From Helicobacter muridarum (GTDB taxonomy: Bacteria > Campylobacterota > Campylobacteria > Campylobacterales > Helicobacteraceae), in the NCBI RefSeq assembly GCF_000765805.2, contig NZ_JRPD02000023.1, positions 1 through 34,854 on the forward strand: 34,854 bases of DNA, read 5' to 3'. A program made the position numbers and the translations under genes. The notes beneath the pieces are model-generated. The model had not been told where the DNA came from and ran no database searches. It saw nothing but the letters and a program-made list of their open reading frames with translations. Below are positions 32,875-34,854 of this stretch, one piece after another. Each line of letters begins with the position of its first letter. Position 1 is the stretch's first letter.

Positions 32875-32924
32875 TTAAAACAATTTATAGAATCTTTGTT
32901 CTCGAAAGATTTTGTAAATTTAGC

Positions 32925-32930
32925 TATAAT
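32925..32930 (+). promoter_or_regulatory. Putative -10 box of hsdM
   Basis: TATAAT in tagctataat, 25 nt before the ATG at 32956, with TAAGGGAA as ribosome binding site in between. Confidence 0.5.
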
Positions 32931-32955
32931 CTTAAAGTTATTTTAAGGGAAAATT

Positions 32956-34502
32956 ATGCAGGAACTTCAGAAACAATAGCTATATCCCACGCTTTGGAGT
33001 ATAGCAAACACTCTAAGGGGGCAAGTTGATGATTGGGATTTCAAGGCTTATATTTGGTTAGTCTTTTTTATCGCTTCATTAGTGATAATTTGCAAAATTA
33101 TATTAACACTAAACAACAGAGTATTGGCTTTGATTATGCGGATTTAAGCGATGAGGAAGATTTAATCGCAAAAGAAGAAATTGTTAAAATTAAGGGCTTT
33201 TATATTCTTCCTTCGCAACTCTTTTGCAATCTCTTAAAAGACTAAAAGCAAATTCGCAATATATAGATATACTAAATGAAACTTTAAGCGATATTTTTGC
33301 CGCGATACAATCCTCCACCATAGGCTTACCAAGCGAGACAAACTTCAAAGGGCTTTTTGATGATATGCGCCTAAATGCTAATATCTTAGGTAATTCTACT
33401 ATCGAGAAAAATAAAAAGCTATATGAGGTTTTGCTAGCTATTCAATCCTTTAAATTCGATATTTCAGAAAGCTCTATTGATATGTTTGGCGATGCGTATG
33501 AATATTTAATCGCAATGTATGCAAGTAATGCATGTAAAAGTGGAGGCGAGTTCTTCACCCCGCAAGAAATAAGCCGCCTCCTAGCCCTGCTTACGACCTA
33601 TGATAAGGATAAGGTGAATAAAATCTACGATCCCGCTTGTGACTCTGGCTCTTTGCTGCTACAAGTGCTTAAGGTGCTAGGGCAAGACAACATTATTCAA
33701 GGCATTTTTGGGCAAGAAATAATGTAACCACTTATAACCTTTGTAGAATCAATATGTTTTTGCATGTTTTAACTATTTCTATATTGTTCTAGGCGATACA
33801 CTCATTTCCCATAAGTATCAAGATTATGAGCCTTTTGAGGTTATAGTAAGCAATCCTCCATACTCAATTAAGTGGGAGGGTGAGAGTAATCCTACTCTTA
33901 TTAATGATATTCGATTCTCACCTGCTGGTGTATTAGCTCCTAAGTCAAAGGCAGATTTAGCCTTTGTTATGCATATTCTATCTGCCTTATCTCCCAATGG
34001 CATAGTGGCAATAGTTGAATTCCCGGGCGTTTTGTATCGAAGTAGTGCTGAAGAGAAGATTCGCAAATATTTGGTAGAAGAGAATTATGTAGACGCAGTA
34101 ATTGCCTTGCCTGAGAATCTCTTTTTTGGTGTGAGTATTGCTACTTGCATTATTGTGCTAAAGAAGAATGAGCCCTTAACTCAAACGCTCTTCATCAACG
34201 CAGGCCAATTTTTTATTAAAGTTACTAATAAAAACAAGCTTGAAGAATCCCATACACAAGAGATTCTAAGCATATATAAAAAGCGTGAGAATTTGCGACA
34301 TATCTGCGCCTTGGTAGACAATAACACTATTGCTAAAAACTCTTATAACCTAAGCCCATCTAGCTATATAGAAGCAAAAGATACAAGAGAAAAGACAGAT
34401 ATAGGAGCTCTAAATTCTGAGTTAAAAGAAATTGTTCGTTTGCAAGGAATATTACGAAACGAAATCGATATGATTGTGCAAACTCTAGAAAAAGGTGCAT
34501 AA
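32956..34502 (+). pseudogene. hsdM: Type I modification methylase subunit, decayed
   Basis: HsdM is the adenine methylase subunit of type I systems. Starts MQELQKQ then TAG (32977-32979), and continues LYPTLWSIANTLRGQVDDWD FKAYI. I see frameshifts near 33053 (one T missing, to LVSLFYRFISDN), near 33215 (to [19 protein letters not shown]), near 33717 (after GQEI, to [15 protein letters not shown]) and near 33787 (to GDTLISHKYQDYEPFEVIVS). Motif I is altered from DPACGSGSLL to [15 protein letters not shown] of motif IV is intact near 33852, and the tail from 33969 is an undamaged HsdM C-terminus. At least five lesions; dead. No hsdS follows in the window. Confidence 0.93.
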
Positions 34503-34679
34503 ATATTGCTGCTAAGGAAAATAGACATAACAAAAGAACACAGTAAACAATCTCAAAAAGATTTTAATCTTACCTTTAGCCAAAGAATCTCATAAAGAAT
34601 CTAAAAATAAATATTCTTAAGAATCTAAATAGATTATAAATAATAAAGAGATATTTCATCTTTTACTATGTAAAAACCT

Positions 34680-34714
34680 CTTGCAATCCACAAGGATTTA
34701 CCCTTGATTGCAAG
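34680..34714. repeat. Strong inverted repeat
   Basis: CTTGCAATC (34680-34688) is the exact complement of GATTGCAAG (34706-34714), with inner AAGG/CCTT extending the stem. No T-run follows. Probably an intergenic hairpin element. Confidence 0.6.
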
Positions 34715-34741
34715 TATGACAAATTTGATTCTATTAATAAA

Positions 34742-34774
34742 GATATTTCAGTCGCTTCACTCCTTCAATATGAC
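34742..34774 (+). repeat. Dispersed repeat copy
   Basis: gatatttcagtcgcttcact to caatatgac, the same plan as the repeats in the giant open frame: gat-tttc, a short GC-richer core, then c-aa-atgac. Intergenic copy. Confidence 0.45.
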
Positions 34775-34854
34775 AATTAGAGATTCTTTAGTTTCTTTAA
34801 ATGCCCAAATATGACAACCTTCCTCCTCTGTTATTCTAATTTGCTATCTTATCA

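Larger units (their letters stand above)
34503..34854. other. Gene-free region after hsdM
   Basis: No open frame of note and no trace of hsdS that I can read. It holds repeated agaatct words, the hairpin at 34680-34714 and a dispersed repeat copy at 34742-34774. Confidence 0.5.

Noticed and set aside
1-34854. CRISPR array
   Set aside because: No regularly spaced direct repeats with unique spacers; the tandem repeats seen are contiguous or only two units.

Overview
The window looks like a chromosomal segment of an enterohepatic Helicobacter (or a close Campylobacterota relative). It is AT-rich, uses Helicobacter-like codons, carries homopolymeric G/C tracts of the phase-variation type, and holds Campylobacterota-type genes (ctb/nssR pair, fliK, pssA, tilS). 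It also has a family of short dispersed repeats whose shared core reads roughly gattcttcg...ctcagaatgac. The species assignment is inference.

Region 1 (1-19695) is a dead type I restriction gene, hsdR, split by about 16.2 kb of foreign DNA. The 5' part of hsdR is at 313-786 and the rest at 17007-19695. A 93-bp stretch of hsdR is present at both junctions as a direct repeat (691-783 and 17007-17099, 5 differences). The break falls inside the PD-(D/E)xK nuclease core. The remaining hsdR has further nonsense and frameshift lesions.

The inserted segment (784-17006) holds, in order: a giant OrfQ-like open frame (toxin-like nuclease domains, then an N6-adenine methylase and an SNF2-type helicase) broken by one in-frame TAA into 1665-aa and 1861-aa parts; a cassette of very small membrane/coiled-coil proteins with duplicated leader sequences and strong RNA hairpins; a PKD-domain protein; several decayed fragments; and what looks like the control region of a Mu-like or temperate phage (transposase N-terminus facing away from an XRE repressor, with palindromic operators, an ORF6C-like protein and an S24 repressor tail). 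It is best read as a composite, decaying mobile element.

Region 2 (19826-21630, minus strand) is a phase-variable surface-glycan module. A SAM methyltransferase is switched off by a 12-nt G tract. A family 6 glycosyltransferase (blood-group A/B type, bacterial NxN form) is switched on with a 16-nt C tract at its 5' end.

Region 3 (21842-23076) is a divergent pair: group III truncated haemoglobin (ctb) and a Crp/Fnr regulator resembling NssR, the nitrosative-stress module of Campylobacter.

Region 4 (23225-32138) is ordinary chromosome: a small unknown gene, miaA, fliK, an outer-membrane beta-barrel protein, pssA, a MATE exporter overlapping tilS, and an aminoglycoside 6-adenylyltransferase family gene.

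Region 5 (32277-34854) is decaying again: a frameshifted small HTH gene with an upstream 12-nt homopolymer, a short orphan coding remnant, a promoter region with repeated AACGTGT boxes, and an hsdM pseudogene with one nonsense and four frameshift lesions. Both the R and M subunits of type I restriction are therefore dead here.
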